From Ollibium composti (GTDB lineage Bacteria; Pseudomonadota; Alphaproteobacteria; Rhizobiales; Rhizobiaceae), in assembly GCF_004801285.1 (NCBI RefSeq), contig NZ_SSNY01000010.1, positions 1 through 64,000 of the forward strand: a DNA stretch of 64,000 nt, written 5' to 3'. This document shows positions 37,941 through 47,113 of this stretch, piece after piece (within the stretch, counting starts at the first letter, position 1; each line of letters opens with the position of its first letter). The position numbers and the translations under genes were made by a program. The notes under the pieces are model-generated. The model did no database searches, was not told the origin of the DNA, and saw nothing but the letters and a program-made list of their open reading frames with translations.

Positions 37941-38867
37941 TCATCCTTTCATGAGACGCCCGACATGGGCGGCGACCGAAAACGCCAGCCCCTGCAGGTC
38001 GTAGCCGCCTTCCAAGAGGCTGACCAGCCGGCCGGCGCTATGGCGTCCGGCCTGCTCCATCAGCTGCCCCGTCGCCCAGTCGAAATCGTCCTCGACGAGA
38101 TTGATCTCGGCCAGCGGGTCGCGGTGGTGCGCGTCGAAACCGGCCGAGACAATGATCAAATCGGGGCGAAACGCATCCAGCGCCGGCAGGACGCGCGAGG
38201 AAAAGGCGTCGCGAAACGTCTCGCTGCCGGTGCGCGGCGCCAGTGGCGCATTGACGATGTTGCCGGCTCCCGTTTCGTTCTTTGCGCCGGTGCCGGGATA
38301 GAGCGGCATCTGGTGGGTGGAGCAATAGAGAACCGACGGATCGTCCCAGAAGATGTCCTGCGTGCCGTTGCCGTGGTGCACGTCCCAGTCGACGATGGCG
38401 ATACGTTCAGCGCCGTGCCGGCCCTGGGCATGGCGAGCGGCGATCGCCGCATAGTTGAACAGGCAAAAGCCCATGGCCGTCGTCTTCTCGGCATGATGAC
38501 CGGGCGGGCGCGCGGCGACGAAAACATTGTCCGCTCTGCCCCCGAACACATCGTCCACCGCCGCGTTGGCAGCGCCAATCGCCGTCAGGGCCGCCTGCCA
38601 GCTCCTGGGGCTGAGCACGGTATCCCCATCGATGCCTACAAGCCCATCCTGTGGCACGGCCGCCTTGATGCGCTCGACGAAGTCGCGCGGATGCACGGCA
38701 AGGACCGTTTGCGGATCGCCCTCGGGCGCCTCCACCCGGTCGAGCGGCGCGAATGCCTCGTCGTCCAGCACGCGCTGGATGGCGCGCAGCCTGTCCGGCC
38801 GCTCCGGATGACCGGGCGGGGTCAGATGCTCGAGATAGATCGGATGCGTATAGAGACGCGTCGCCAT
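37941..38867 (-). CDS. Histone deacetylase family hydrolase (class II-like/AcuC-like)
   Basis: A 308-residue zinc hydrolase of the arginase/HDAC superfamily. Start ATG at 38867 gives MATRLYTHPIYLEHLTPPGHPERPDRL. The active site includes the His pair in RPPGHHAEKTTAMGFCLFN, Asp/His in DWDVHHGNGTQDIF, Asp in SAGFDAHHRDPLA and GGYDL near the end. Bacterial members act on acetylated proteins, polyamines or other amides; this one's substrate cannot be assigned. It is co-transcribed with xseB. Confidence 0.9.
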   Translation of the reverse strand: MATRLYTHPIYLEHLTPPGHPERPDRLRAIQRVLDDEAFAPLDRVEAPEGDPQTVLAVHPRDFVERIKAAVPQDGLVGIDGDTVLSPRSWQAALTAIGAANAAVDDVFGGRADNVFVAARPPGHHAEKTTAMGFCLFNYAAIAARHAQGRHGAERIAIVDWDVHHGNGTQDIFWDDPSVLYCSTHQMPLYPGTGAKNETGAGNIVNAPLAPRTGSETFRDAFSSRVLPALDAFRPDLIIVSAGFDAHHRDPLAEINLVEDDFDWATGQLMEQAGRHSAGRLVSLLEGGYDLQGLAFSVAAHVGRLMKG

Positions 38868-38953
38868 GCGCCCGATATAGGCGCGGGCGACCGGCTTGAC
38901 CATGGCCGGAGGCGACGCACCGGCAGTGTTCAACAGAAGATCGGCCTGATCGT

Positions 38954-40051
38954 CTAAAGGATTTCGGTCCGCACGATATGGATGCCGAAACCTTCGAGCC
39001 CGACATAGTGCCTCTCGCGGGAGGCGATCAGGCTGATCGACGAGATGCCGAGATCCTTGAGGATCTGGGCGCCGAGGCCGATTTCGCGCCACTCGCTCTC
39101 GCGACGGCGGGCTTCCTCGTGGTCCTCGCGCTCGCCTGCCGGGCGGTTGCGGTCCTGATGCGCGACGCCGACCGAGCCTTCGCGCAGGTAGACGACGACG
39201 CCGCGCTTCTTCTCGCCCATGGCGCGCATGACGCCGTCCAGTCTGTGGTCGGTGCCGAAGACATCGGTGACGACGTCCTCCGGATGCAGGCGCACGGGAA
39301 CGTCCTCGCCGTCGCGAATATCGCCGAAGACGACGGCCAGATGGTGCATGACATCCCACGGCAGGGTGTAGGTGTAGGCCTTGGCCTTGCCGCCGGGGGT
39401 TTCGATGTCGGTGCAGGCAACGCGCTGCACCAGCGTCTCCTGCCGCTGGCGGTAGGCGATGAGGTCAGCGACGGAAACCTGCTTCAGGCCGTGCTTTTCG
39501 GCGAAGGCCGCCACCTGCGGCCCGCGCTTGACGGTGCCGTCGTCGTTGACCAGCTCGGAGATGACGCCGACCGGCGGCAGGCCGGCCAGCTTGCACAGGT
39601 CGACCGCCGCCTCGGTATGGCCGGAGCGCATCAACACGCCGCCCTCGCGCGCGATCAGCGGGAAGATGTGGCCGGGCCGGACGAAATCGGCAGCGCCGAC
39701 GTTGCCGTTGGCGAGGTTGCGCACGGTCAAAGTTCGATCGTCGGCCGAAATGCCGGTGGTGGTGCCGTGCTTGAAATCCACCGAAACGGTGAAGGCCGTC
39801 GTGTGGGCCGAATCGTTGTCGGCCACCATCGGCGCAAGGTTCAGGCGCCGGGCGTCCTCCTTGGTCATCGGCGTGCAGACGATGCCGGAGGTGTGGCGCA
39901 CGATGAAGGCCATCTTCTCCGGCGTGCAATGGACGGCCGAGACGATCAGGTCGCCCTCGTTCTCGCGCCCGTCATCGTCCATGACGACGACGATCTCACC
40001 GCGCTCGAAGGCGCGGATGGCTTCGACGGTCTTTTTCTGGTCGTAAGGCAT
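38954..40051 (-). CDS. ribB: 3,4-dihydroxy-2-butanone 4-phosphate synthase with degenerate GTP cyclohydrolase II domain
   Basis: The N-terminal 200 residues are the RibB domain of riboflavin synthesis: DDGRENEGDLIVSA and HTEAAVDLCKLAGLPPVGVISELVN, with SGIVCTP and HTTAFTVSVD. The C-terminal part (about 205-365) has the RibA layout (VFGTDHRLDGV and an ILKDLGISSISLIA end), but the zinc motif Cys-x2-Gly-x10-Cys-x-Cys is absent. GTP cyclohydrolase activity is therefore unlikely, as in many rhizobial RibB proteins. No FMN riboswitch is seen upstream. Repeats separate it from aroC. Confidence 0.9.
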   Translation of the reverse strand: MPYDQKKTVEAIRAFERGEIVVVMDDDGRENEGDLIVSAVHCTPEKMAFIVRHTSGIVCTPMTKEDARRLNLAPMVADNDSAHTTAFTVSVDFKHGTTTGISADDRTLTVRNLANGNVGAADFVRPGHIFPLIAREGGVLMRSGHTEAAVDLCKLAGLPPVGVISELVNDDGTVKRGPQVAAFAEKHGLKQVSVADLIAYRQRQETLVQRVACTDIETPGGKAKAYTYTLPWDVMHHLAVVFGDIRDGEDVPVRLHPEDVVTDVFGTDHRLDGVMRAMGEKKRGVVVYLREGSVGVAHQDRNRPAGEREDHEEARRRESEWREIGLGAQILKDLGISSISLIASRERHYVGLEGFGIHIVRTEIL

Positions 40052-40084
40052 GGGGCTCGCTTCGTTCGCAGGGCAGACGGGAAG

Positions 40085-40184
40085 ACAGTAGGGCAGTTAG
40101 GGCAATAGGGCAGTATGTTAAAAAGTCTAGGCAACAGACTGCCTTACTGCCCTATTGCCTTACTGCCCTAATCCCCTACTGCCT
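40085..40184. repeat. Inverted repeat of TAGGGCA-type units between aroC and ribB
   Basis: The left arm (40085-40115) consists of degenerate 8-10-base units (TAGGGCAGT, TAGGGCAAT, TAGGGCAGT). The right arm (40145-40184) has the same units inverted (TACTGCCCTA, TTGCCTTACTGCCCTA). AGTCT/AGACT forms a small central hairpin (40124-40140). The right arm covers the last codons and stop of aroC at 40176-40178. The two arms match over at least 17 bases. This is a palindromic intergenic element; copy number is unknown. Confidence 0.7.
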
Positions 40185-41276
40185 TCCAGTCTGTCCTCTA
40201 TGCCGCAGATAGTGATCGGCGATCGCGCAGGCCACCATCGCCTCGCCGATCGGCACGGCGCGGATGCCGACGCAGGGATCGTGGCGGCCCTTGGTCATGA
40301 CCTCGACATCGTGGCCGTCCTTGTCGATGGACTTGCGCGGCGTCAGGATCGACGAGGTCGGCTTGACGGCAAAGCGCGCGACGACCGGCTGGCCGGTCGA
40401 GATGCCGCCGAGGATGCCGCCGGCATGGTTGGAGAGGAACACCGGCTTGCCGTCGTTGCCCATGCGCATCTCGTCGGCGTTCTGCTCGCCGGTGATGCGG
40501 GCCGCCTCGAACCCGTTGCCGATCTCGACGCCCTTGACCGCGTTGATCGACATCAGGCCCGACGCAATGTCCTGGTCGAGTTTGGCATAGATCGGCGCGC
40601 CGAGCCCTGCCGGCACGCCTTCGGCGACGATCTCGATCACCGCGCCGACCGAGGAGCCGGCCTTGCGGATGCCGTCGAGATAGGCGGCGAAGACCGGGAC
40701 GGAAGCGGGGTCCGGCGTGAAGAAGGGATTTTCGGCGTCGCCGACAAAACTCCAGTTCCAGTTGGCGCGGTCGATGGTCTTGTCGCCCATGGAGACCAGC
40801 GCGCCGCGCACCACCAGTCCCGGCACCACTTTCCGCGCCAGCGCGCCGGCGGCGACGCGCGCGGCCGTCTCGCGCGCCGAGGAACGGCCGCCGCCGCGAT
40901 GGTCGCGCAGGCCGTATTTCACCTCATAGGTATAGTCGGCATGGCCGGGACGATACTGGCGGGCGATCTCGCCGTAATCCTTCGAGCGCTGGTCGACGTT
41001 CTCGATCAGCATCGACACAGGCGTGCCGGTGGTGACCATCGTCTCGCCGTCGTCATCGAGGATGAATCCGGACAGCACTTTCACCGCATCCGGCTCGCGC
41101 CGCTGGGTGACGAAGCGCGACTGACCGGGCCGGCGCCTGTCCAGCTCCGACTGGATATCGGCCAACGTGAAGCGGGTGCCGGGCGGGCAGCCGTCCACGA
41201 CGCAACCGAGCGCTGCGCCATGGCTTTCGCCCCAGGTGGTGACTCGGAACAGATGGCCGAAGGTGTTGTGGGACAT
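40176..41276 (-). CDS. aroC: Chorismate synthase
   Basis: AroC makes chorismate from EPSP with reduced FMN. The 366 residues begin [20 protein letters not shown], carry [17 protein letters not shown], then [25 protein letters not shown] (as pieces [13 protein letters not shown]) and FAVKPTSSI near the C-terminus. All family signatures are intact. The start at 41276 is chosen over the longer frame to 41429 by homology. Its final residues and stop fall in a repeat element. Confidence 0.96.
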   Translation of the reverse strand: MSHNTFGHLFRVTTWGESHGAALGCVVDGCPPGTRFTLADIQSELDRRRPGQSRFVTQRREPDAVKVLSGFILDDDGETMVTTGTPVSMLIENVDQRSKDYGEIARQYRPGHADYTYEVKYGLRDHRGGGRSSARETAARVAAGALARKVVPGLVVRGALVSMGDKTIDRANWNWSFVGDAENPFFTPDPASVPVFAAYLDGIRKAGSSVGAVIEIVAEGVPAGLGAPIYAKLDQDIASGLMSINAVKGVEIGNGFEAARITGEQNADEMRMGNDGKPVFLSNHAGGILGGISTGQPVVARFAVKPTSSILTPRKSIDKDGHDVEVMTKGRHDPCVGIRAVPIGEAMVACAIADHYLRHRGQTGRQ

Positions 41277-41427
41277 TTTCTCGCCGAGCTTCGCCGGCTG
41301 CCGCCGGCCCATCGCGCTTCTATTGGCGTTTTCGCCCCCGGTCAAATTGCCCGACGCCGACCCTTCATCTCCACTTGAAGCCAACGGCGGCATTTGATTT
41401 CTTGTCCGCGAACCATCGGAGGAAACC

Positions 41428-41808
41428 ATGTTCAGTCACATCGTCGTCGGCAGCAACGATCTCGAGCGGTCGCGCAGGTTTTATGACGCAACGTTCGGCG
41501 CCGCGGGTGCCGCCCCCGGCACGATCGACGCCAAGGGTCGCCTCGTCTACTCGAAGGACGGCGCGCGTTTCCTGATCACCAAGCCCATCGACGGCATGGC
41601 GGCCTCGCACGCGAACGGCGGCACGATCGGCCTGAAGATGGAAAGCCCCGAGATGGTCAAGGCATGGCACGACGCCGGCGTGGCCAGTGGCGGGAAATCC
41701 ATCGAGAGCCCGCCCGGCATCCGCGAATCCGCCGCAGGAAAGCTCTATCTCGCCTATCTGCGCGACCCTGACGGCAACAAACTCTGCGGCAGGGCGGTGG
41801 CTTCCTAG
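41428..41808 (+). CDS. VOC (glyoxalase/bleomycin resistance-type) family protein
   Basis: A 126-residue protein of the vicinal oxygen chelate fold. [23 protein letters not shown] is the usual N-terminal beta-alpha unit, seen as [18 protein letters not shown], and [16 protein letters not shown] is the C-terminal metal-site strand with Asp-Pro-Asp-Gly-Asn. It has one pair of motifs and likely forms a dimer. GGAGGA precedes the ATG. The substrate cannot be inferred. It diverges from aroC. Confidence 0.88.
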   Translation: MFSHIVVGSNDLERSRRFYDATFGAAGAAPGTIDAKGRLVYSKDGARFLITKPIDGMAASHANGGTIGLKMESPEMVKAWHDAGVASGGKSIESPPGIRESAAGKLYLAYLRDPDGNKLCGRAVAS

Positions 41809-42008
41809 CGCCGCCCCTTCCGACCGGTTTCATCGGGCTGGCTTGGCTGCGGACGCGCCACGCCTGTTGATAAGGTATTGGAATCAAACATGCGTCAGAA
41901 AGCCGTTTTAGTTTTGACACAAAGGAATGGCTTCTGCTCTCCACACCGTGCCGGAAAACAGGCCGTGCGCCGCTGGAGCGGGCGGCGCTGAAAAAGCGAG
42001 GTCAATCC

Positions 42009-42260
42009 ATGCGTATCCTGTTTAGCGTCATTGCCGCAGCAACCCTGCTGGCCGCGGGCTCCGCCTTCGCGGGCCAGACCGAAGGCCTCATCAAGAAGGT
42101 CGACAAGGACGCCATGACGCTGACCCTCGACGACGGCAAGTCCTACAAACTGAACGCCGAGATGGACGTCGATTCGCTCAAACCCGGAATGGACGTGGTC
42201 ATCGCCTACGACGTGACGGACGGCCAGAACGTCATCACCGACATGGAATTACCCGAATAG
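42009..42260 (+). CDS. DUF1344 family small exported protein
   Basis: An 83-residue protein with a signal peptide (LFSVIAAATLLAAGSAFAG). The mature domain is a small beta-barrel pattern: GLIKKVDKDAMTLTLDDGKSYKLNAE, seen as IKKVDKDAMTLTLDDGKSY, then VVIAYDVTDGQN. DUF1344 proteins are common in Rhizobiales and have no known function. The upstream 200 bases hold no gene. It converges with the phosphatase gene. Confidence 0.85.
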   Translation: MRILFSVIAAATLLAAGSAFAGQTEGLIKKVDKDAMTLTLDDGKSYKLNAEMDVDSLKPGMDVVIAYDVTDGQNVITDMELPE

Positions 42261-42283
42261 GGGAATTGCCCGGGTAGCGCCCT

Positions 42284-42871
42284 TCAAAGCCAGTCCAGCC
42301 TGCCGCCGCTCATGCGCAGGACCTGATCCTGCGGTATCTCGATAGCGGCCGCCTCGTCCTTCGACAAGCCGCCGGCCAGCCTGAACCGGGCACGGATGAC
42401 ACCGCCATGGGTGACGCAGACCGTGTCGCGGGCAAGCGCCTCGAAGAACGGGCAGACCCTTGCCGAGAGTTCTTCATAGCTTTCGGCGCCCGCGCCCGGT
42501 GGCACGAAATCCCATTTGTCGGCCTGCCGCTTGCGGTACGCTCCGGGATAATCGGCTTCCAGCTCGGCAAAGGTAAAGCCCTGCCAGTCGCCGAAATTGA
42601 TTTCCACAAGGCGCGAATCGGTCCGATAGGCCGCCGGGTCGAGCCCCATCGCCGAGCGGATCAATTCCATCGTATGGCGCGTGCGCAGCATCGGGCTGGC
42701 GACGAAGTCGAACGCCGACGGATCGGCGATCAGGCCGGCCAGTCGGCGGCCGTTTGCGCTTGCCTGCCGTCGCCCGGTGGCGTTCAGGTCGGTGTCGGCC
42801 TGGCCTTGCAGCCGAAATTCGGCGTTCCAGTCGGTCTGGCCGTGGCGCACGACATAGACAAGCGGAGGCAT
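42284..42871 (-). CDS. Histidine phosphatase family protein (GpmB/CobC-like)
   Basis: A 195-residue branch-1 histidine phosphatase. The catalytic RHGQTDWN is at residues 9-16, ASPMLRTRHTMELI gives the second Arg, Glu is in the RLVEINFGDWQG region, and the second His is in CVTHGGVIRA. All are present. Members include phosphoglycerate mutase-like and alpha-ribazole phosphatase enzymes; no substrate is claimed. It lies downstream of fabI, 54 bases after it. Confidence 0.9.
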   Translation of the reverse strand: MPPLVYVVRHGQTDWNAEFRLQGQADTDLNATGRRQASANGRRLAGLIADPSAFDFVASPMLRTRHTMELIRSAMGLDPAAYRTDSRLVEINFGDWQGFTFAELEADYPGAYRKRQADKWDFVPPGAGAESYEELSARVCPFFEALARDTVCVTHGGVIRARFRLAGGLSKDEAAAIEIPQDQVLRMSGGRLDWL

Positions 42872-42925
42872 GGCGCGGGGCGTCTTCCCAAAGCTGGCCG
42901 ATGATCGGTCGGGTGACTTGCCCGA

Positions 42926-43744
42926 TCAGTCCTTGATGGTGGAGATATCGGGCGCGTCCACCGCCTTCATGCCGACGACATGGTAGCCGGAATCGACGTG
43001 ATGAACCTCGCCGGTGACGCCCCGCGACAGGTCGGAGAGAAGATAGAGCCCCGAATCGCCGACTTCCTCGGGCGTGACGGTGCGCTTGAGCGGCGCGTTG
43101 TATTCGTTCCACTTCAGGATATAGCGGAAGTCGCCGATGCCGGAGGCGGCCAGCGTCTTGATCGGCCCGGCCGAAATGGCGTTGACGCGCATGCCCCTGG
43201 CGCCGAGGTCAACGGCGAGGTAGCGCACGCTCGCCTCCAGCGCCGCCTTGGCGACGCCCATGACGTTGTAGTGCGGCATCACCTTCTCGGCGCCGTAATA
43301 GGTCAGGGTCAGCAGCGAGCCGCCGTCCGTCATCAGCGGCTCGGCGCGCTTGGCGATGTCGGTGAAGGAGAAGACGGAAATCTCCATCGTGCGCTGGAAA
43401 TTGGCGCGCGTCGTCTCGACGTAGCGGCCGTCCAGTTCCTCCTTGTCGGAGAAGGCGATGGCGTGGACGAGGAAGTCCAACTTGCCGAAATGCGCCGCCA
43501 CGTCGGCGAAAACGGCATCGAGGCTGGCGGGATCGGTGACGTCGCAATGGCCGGAGACGTGCGCGCCGAGTTCCGCCGCCAGAGGCTCGACGCGCTTCTT
43601 GAACGCCTCGCCCTGATAGGTCAGCGCGATCTCCGCGCCCTGGTCGACGCAAGCCTTGGCGATGCCCCAGGCAATCGAGCGATTGTTGGCGACGCCGAGA
43701 ATGAGGCCGCGCTTGCCGGCCATCAGGCCCTGTCCACCCGCCAT
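42926..43744 (-). CDS. fabI: Enoyl-[acyl-carrier-protein] reductase FabI
   Basis: FabI reduces enoyl-ACP with NADH in fatty acid elongation. The 272 residues start MAGGQGLMAGKRGLILGVAN with the NAD loop GVANNRSIAWGIA. HAIAFSDKEELDG follows, and the catalytic Tyr and Lys are in the YNVMGVAKAALE segment (YxxxMxxxK). The substrate-loop SGIGDFRYIL and C-terminal GEVHHVDSGYHVVGM are also intact. It is preceded by a tandem-repeat region. Confidence 0.96.
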   Translation of the reverse strand: MAGGQGLMAGKRGLILGVANNRSIAWGIAKACVDQGAEIALTYQGEAFKKRVEPLAAELGAHVSGHCDVTDPASLDAVFADVAAHFGKLDFLVHAIAFSDKEELDGRYVETTRANFQRTMEISVFSFTDIAKRAEPLMTDGGSLLTLTYYGAEKVMPHYNVMGVAKAALEASVRYLAVDLGARGMRVNAISAGPIKTLAASGIGDFRYILKWNEYNAPLKRTVTPEEVGDSGLYLLSDLSRGVTGEVHHVDSGYHVVGMKAVDAPDISTIKD

Positions 43745-43803
43745 TTAAGCGTTCTCCGCAAGGTTGTCTGCTTTGCGACAGCCTATCGCACAGGCACACC
43801 GTG

Positions 43804-43907
43804 CCTTCAAGCTTCAAACGGTTGAAGGGCCTTCAAGCTTCAAACGTTTGAAGGGCCTTCAAGCTTCAAACGGTCGAAGGGCCTTCAAGCTTCAAACGGT
43901 CGAAGGG
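43804..43907. repeat. Four tandem 26-base repeats upstream of fabI
   Basis: Units at 43804-43829, 43830-43855, 43856-43881 and 43882-43907 are head-to-tail copies, each starting CCTTCAAGCTTCAAACG and ending GAAGGG; they differ only at the GGT/TTT/GGTC positions. Each contains AAGCTT, and TTCAA/TTGAA pairing lets each fold as a hairpin. They begin 60 bases upstream of the fabI start, where the promoter should be. Confidence 0.85.
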
Positions 43908-43912
43908 CGACC

Positions 43913-44059
43913 AGAGCCCTTTTGAAAAACCGTCAGGCGGCGACGAAAACGGTGACCGGCGAGCACCGGAGCGGAGCGTACATCAGGTACGTGAGCACCG
44001 GAGCGCAGTTGGCCGCCGTTTGCAGCCCCGCCTCACGGAATTTTCAAAAGAGCCCTCAG
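43913..44059. repeat. Imperfect inverted-repeat element with internal direct repeats
   Basis: The left arm (43913-43942, AGAGCCCTTTTGAAAAACCG...) and the right arm (44030-44059, ...CGGAATTTTCAAAAGAGCCCT) are inverted copies with a few mismatches. The centre has GAGCACCGGAGCG twice (43961-43973, 43993-44005) and GTAC-ATCAG-GTAC (43978-43990) at its middle. The right arm overlaps the stop codon of the dnaJ-like gene. It is a compact, structured intergenic element and not a gene. Confidence 0.7.
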
Positions 44060-45003
44060 CCTTCGCCGCGCAGCAGCTTTTCCAGCGCTTCGTCGCCGTG
44101 CTCCGGCAGCATGATGCGGACGTGGACGTAGAGATCGCCGTGGCCGCCGGCCTTGAGCGGCAGCCCCCTGCCCTTGATGCGCAGCACCTTGTCGGAGCTC
44201 GACCAGGCCGGAACGTTGACCGCCACGCGGCCGGCCGGCGTCTCGACCGCCACCTTGGCGCCCAGCGCCGCATCCTTGAGCGGCACGGGAAGATCGGCGT
44301 GCAGGTCGCGGCCTTCCACCCGGTACCGGCCGTGCCGCGCCAAGCGCAGCGTCACCAGCGCGTCGCCCGGCTGGCCGCCGAAGGGCGAAGCCTCGCCCTG
44401 CCCTTTCAGGCGGATCACCTGGCCGTCCTCGACATAGGTCGGCAGCTTCACCGCGATCTTGCGGCCGCCGGGGAACACAGCCGTAACCTTGGGGGCGGTC
44501 GCGGCTTCCTCGACGGTGATGTCCAGCGTCACGTTGAGGTCGGCGCCGCCAGGTGCTGCCTGCTGCCGGCGTCCGCCTGCCCCGGAATGCTGCTGCTTGA
44601 AGGCGTTTCCGAAAATCTGGCTGAAAATATCGTCGCCCGCATCACCGCCGAAGGGATTGCCGCCGCCCGGGCCGCCGCTGCGGAATTCGAAATGGGCGCC
44701 GCCCGGTCCGTTGCCGGAACGGCGGAAACCGGAGAACGGATCGCCGCCGCCGGGCGCGCCCTCGAAACCATGGAAGCGCGGCTTGCCGTCGGCATCGATC
44801 TCGCCACGGTCGAAAGCCGCGCGCGCCTTCTCGTCGCCGAGGATCTCATAGGCCGTGTTGGCCGCGGCAAAGCGATCCTTGGCCTTGGGATCGTCCGGAT
44901 TCTGGTCCGGATGATACTTCTTGGCCAGCTTGCGATAAGCTGATTTTATATCCTTGGCCGAAGCGTTCTTCGCAACGCCCAGCACCTCGTAAGGGTCGCG
45001 CAT
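44056..45003 (-). CDS. DnaJ C-terminal domain protein, CbpA-like co-chaperone
   Basis: A 315-residue J-domain protein. Residues 1-65 are the J domain with the HPD tripeptide in [18 protein letters not shown] Gly/Phe-rich linker follows ([21 protein letters not shown]), then two beta-sandwich substrate-binding domains ([11 protein letters not shown] onward). The cysteine-rich zinc domain of DnaJ is absent, so it resembles CbpA. It works with Hsp70. It ends in the inverted repeat and lies downstream of the lipoprotein gene. Confidence 0.92.
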   Translation of the reverse strand: MRDPYEVLGVAKNASAKDIKSAYRKLAKKYHPDQNPDDPKAKDRFAAANTAYEILGDEKARAAFDRGEIDADGKPRFHGFEGAPGGGDPFSGFRRSGNGPGGAHFEFRSGGPGGGNPFGGDAGDDIFSQIFGNAFKQQHSGAGGRRQQAAPGGADLNVTLDITVEEAATAPKVTAVFPGGRKIAVKLPTYVEDGQVIRLKGQGEASPFGGQPGDALVTLRLARHGRYRVEGRDLHADLPVPLKDAALGAKVAVETPAGRVAVNVPAWSSSDKVLRIKGRGLPLKAGGHGDLYVHVRIMLPEHGDEALEKLLRGEG

Positions 45004-45096
45004 GCCTGTGTCTGCACCGTGGGTTCAAAAGTCCTTCCCTATATGCGCCCGCATAGGAAGAAATTCCAGTGCCGCCCGCCGCCGGGACAGACGAAA

Positions 45097-45609
45097 TCAA
45101 AGTGCCTTGAACGTTTCGAGGCGCCAGGCGCCCTGGCCGGCGAGACAGGCTTCTCCCTCGAACATGGCCACACCGTCGAAGCTTTCGCGCGAACCGGTGA
45201 AGGAGCGGCACAGGCGTCCGTCCCGCCTCGCTTCGGTCAACCGGGTTATCGTCCCTCGCGCGCCGGTGTCGGCATTGGCCCAGGCGATCTCCTTGCCGGC
45301 GACTTCCTCGACGTCGGCGGAGGAAACGGCATTGCGGATGGTGACCTGGTCCGCCTCGATGCCGCCCGATCCGGAGGCCTGATCGGCACTCACGCTGTTG
45401 GTTATCAGGGATCGGTCCACGTCGGCCTTTTCGAGGCTGAAGCCGCCGACGCCGCAGCCGGCCAAGGCTAGGACACCCGCCGCCACGGCAATCCCGCGGC
45501 AACAGGCCGAAACGAAAAGTGCGGCTGGTCCGTTGTGTGGATCGTCGGGGAAAGGTTTCAATGCGGTCGGATCATGGTCGAAAGCTTGCAGATATGCGGC
45601 AATCGGCAC
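45097..45609 (-). CDS. RT0821/Lpp0805-type surface lipoprotein
   Basis: A 170-residue protein from the ATG at 45609. The lipobox LAGC falls late (about residues 49-52), preceded by [16 protein letters not shown], so translation may begin at an internal GTG closer to the hydrophobic run. The mature part resembles the RT0821/Lpp0805 family: [22 protein letters not shown], then [12 protein letters not shown] and [16 protein letters not shown] small outer-membrane or periplasmic lipoprotein is likely. It is upstream of the dnaJ-like gene and diverges from pdxH. Confidence 0.8.
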   Translation of the reverse strand: MPIAAYLQAFDHDPTALKPFPDDPHNGPAALFVSACCRGIAVAAGVLALAGCGVGGFSLEKADVDRSLITNSVSADQASGSGGIEADQVTIRNAVSSADVEEVAGKEIAWANADTGARGTITRLTEARRDGRLCRSFTGSRESFDGVAMFEGEACLAGQGAWRLETFKAL

Positions 45610-45642
45610 TCCCCCAATGCCGAACCGGAACTTTATGAAACT

Positions 45643-46260
45643 ATGAGCGAAACCGAGTTAACAACAGGTGACTTTACCGAGCGAAGCGAGCCGTACAAGC
45701 TGTTCGCCGAATGGCTGCAGGACGCCACCGGCTCCGAGCCGAACGACCCCAACGCGGTCGCGCTGGCGAGCGTCGACGCGGACGGGCTGCCGGACGTGCG
45801 CATGGTGTTGCTGAAGGGGTTCGACGAGCGCGGTTTCGTCTTCTACACCAATTTCGAGAGCGCCAAGGGCCGCGAGATCCTCGGTTCGATGAAAGCCGCC
45901 ATGTGCTTCCACTGGAAATCGCTACGCCGGCAGGTGCGCGTGCGCGGGCCGGTCGAGGTGGTCAGCGACGCCGAGGCCGACGCCTATTACGCCACGCGCC
46001 CGCGCGGCAGCCGCATCGGCGCCTGGGCCTCGAAGCAGTCGCGACCGCTGGAAAGCCGCTTCGCGCTGGAAAAGGCGGTCGCCGAATACACCGCCCGCTA
46101 CGCCATCGGCGACATCCCGCGGCCCAAGCACTGGTCCGGCTTCCGCATCCTGCCGCAGACGATCGAGTTCTGGCACAACGGGGCGTTCCGGTTGCATGAC
46201 CGGATCGTGTTCTCACGCAAGGGCGACGGCGGCTGGGACAAGACGCGGCTTTACCCGTGA
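45643..46260 (+). CDS. pdxH: Pyridoxine/pyridoxamine 5'-phosphate oxidase
   Basis: PdxH makes pyridoxal phosphate using FMN. The 205 residues from ATG at 45643 carry [75 protein letters not shown] and the C-terminal signature [16 protein letters not shown]. All substrate and FMN residues are present. It diverges from the lipoprotein gene with only 33 bases between the starts. It converges with an enoyl-CoA hydratase gene. Confidence 0.96.
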   Translation: MSETELTTGDFTERSEPYKLFAEWLQDATGSEPNDPNAVALASVDADGLPDVRMVLLKGFDERGFVFYTNFESAKGREILGSMKAAMCFHWKSLRRQVRVRGPVEVVSDAEADAYYATRPRGSRIGAWASKQSRPLESRFALEKAVAEYTARYAIGDIPRPKHWSGFRILPQTIEFWHNGAFRLHDRIVFSRKGDGGWDKTRLYP

Positions 46261-46346
46261 GATTTGCCCGGCGCCGACCTATTTAATGCGGCTTGCTTTC
46301 GCCGCGCAAAGTCAAACCAAATCGAAACCAGCAAACGGCCGGCGGA

Positions 46347-47096
46347 TCATTTCTTCCGATTCATGAAAGCGACGAAGGCAGCGCGCGCTTCGTCCGATCT
46401 CAAGCGCTCGCGGAACCGCTCCGCTTCCTCGCCGATGCGGGCCACCAGGTCCTCGCGCGAGCCGCGCATCAGGTCGCGGGCGATCTTCAGCGCCTGCGGC
46501 GGCTTGGCGGCGACGGTTTCGGCGGCAGTGAGCGTGACCGCCTCCAGTTCGTCCTCCGGCACGACGGCATGGATCAGGCCGGCCGCTTTCGCCTGTTCCG
46601 CCGGCAAGCCTTCGCCCAGCCCCAGCATGGCAAAGGCCGCCTGACGACCAAGGAGCTGCGGCACCAGCAGGCTGGACCCCGCCTCCGGCACCAGCCCGAG
46701 ATCGACGAAGGGCGTGCGGAAGACGGTGCGCGGCGTGGCGAAAGTCAGGTCGCAATGCAGGTTGAGCGTGGTGCCGATGCCGACCGCGATGCCGTCGACG
46801 CCCGACACCATCGGTTTTTGCGATTTGGCAAGCGTCATCAGGAAATCCCAGACCTCGTTGCCGCCCTCTCCGCCGGTCGCCACCGCGAGGAAATCGGCGA
46901 GGTCGTTGCCGGCGCTGAACATGCCGGGCAGGCCGAGGAAGACATGCACGCGCACGTCCGGATCGGCGTCGCCTGCGGTGAGCGCGGCCGCCATCGCACC
47001 GTACATGGCGCGCGTCAGCGCGTTCTTCTTGTCGGGCCGGTTCATGCGAATAACTTGAACCGCGCCGCGGCGCTCGATGAGGATATGGTCCGTCAT
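46347..47096 (-). CDS. Enoyl-CoA hydratase/isomerase family protein
   Basis: A 249-residue crotonase-fold protein. The oxyanion-hole segments are GLPGMFSAGNDLADF and VDGIAVGIGTTLNLHCDLTFA; the usual catalytic Glu positions are not both conserved, with TPFVDLGLVPEAGSSLL carrying a Glu (PEAGS). It is probably a beta-oxidation hydratase or isomerase. It starts 17 bases after the acyl-CoA dehydrogenase stop, in one leftward operon, which supports a fatty-acid degradation role. Confidence 0.88.
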   Translation of the reverse strand: MTDHILIERRGAVQVIRMNRPDKKNALTRAMYGAMAAALTAGDADPDVRVHVFLGLPGMFSAGNDLADFLAVATGGEGGNEVWDFLMTLAKSQKPMVSGVDGIAVGIGTTLNLHCDLTFATPRTVFRTPFVDLGLVPEAGSSLLVPQLLGRQAAFAMLGLGEGLPAEQAKAAGLIHAVVPEDELEAVTLTAAETVAAKPPQALKIARDLMRGSREDLVARIGEEAERFRERLRSDEARAAFVAFMNRKK

Positions 47097-47113
47097 GCTG
47101 TTTCCCGTCGCGA

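Noticed and set aside
40052..40175. FMN riboswitch upstream of ribB
   Set aside because: The region is made of TAGGGCA-type repeats and lacks the conserved RFN element segments.
43804..43907. Possible CRISPR array
   Set aside because: The four units are directly adjacent with no spacers and no cas genes are nearby.
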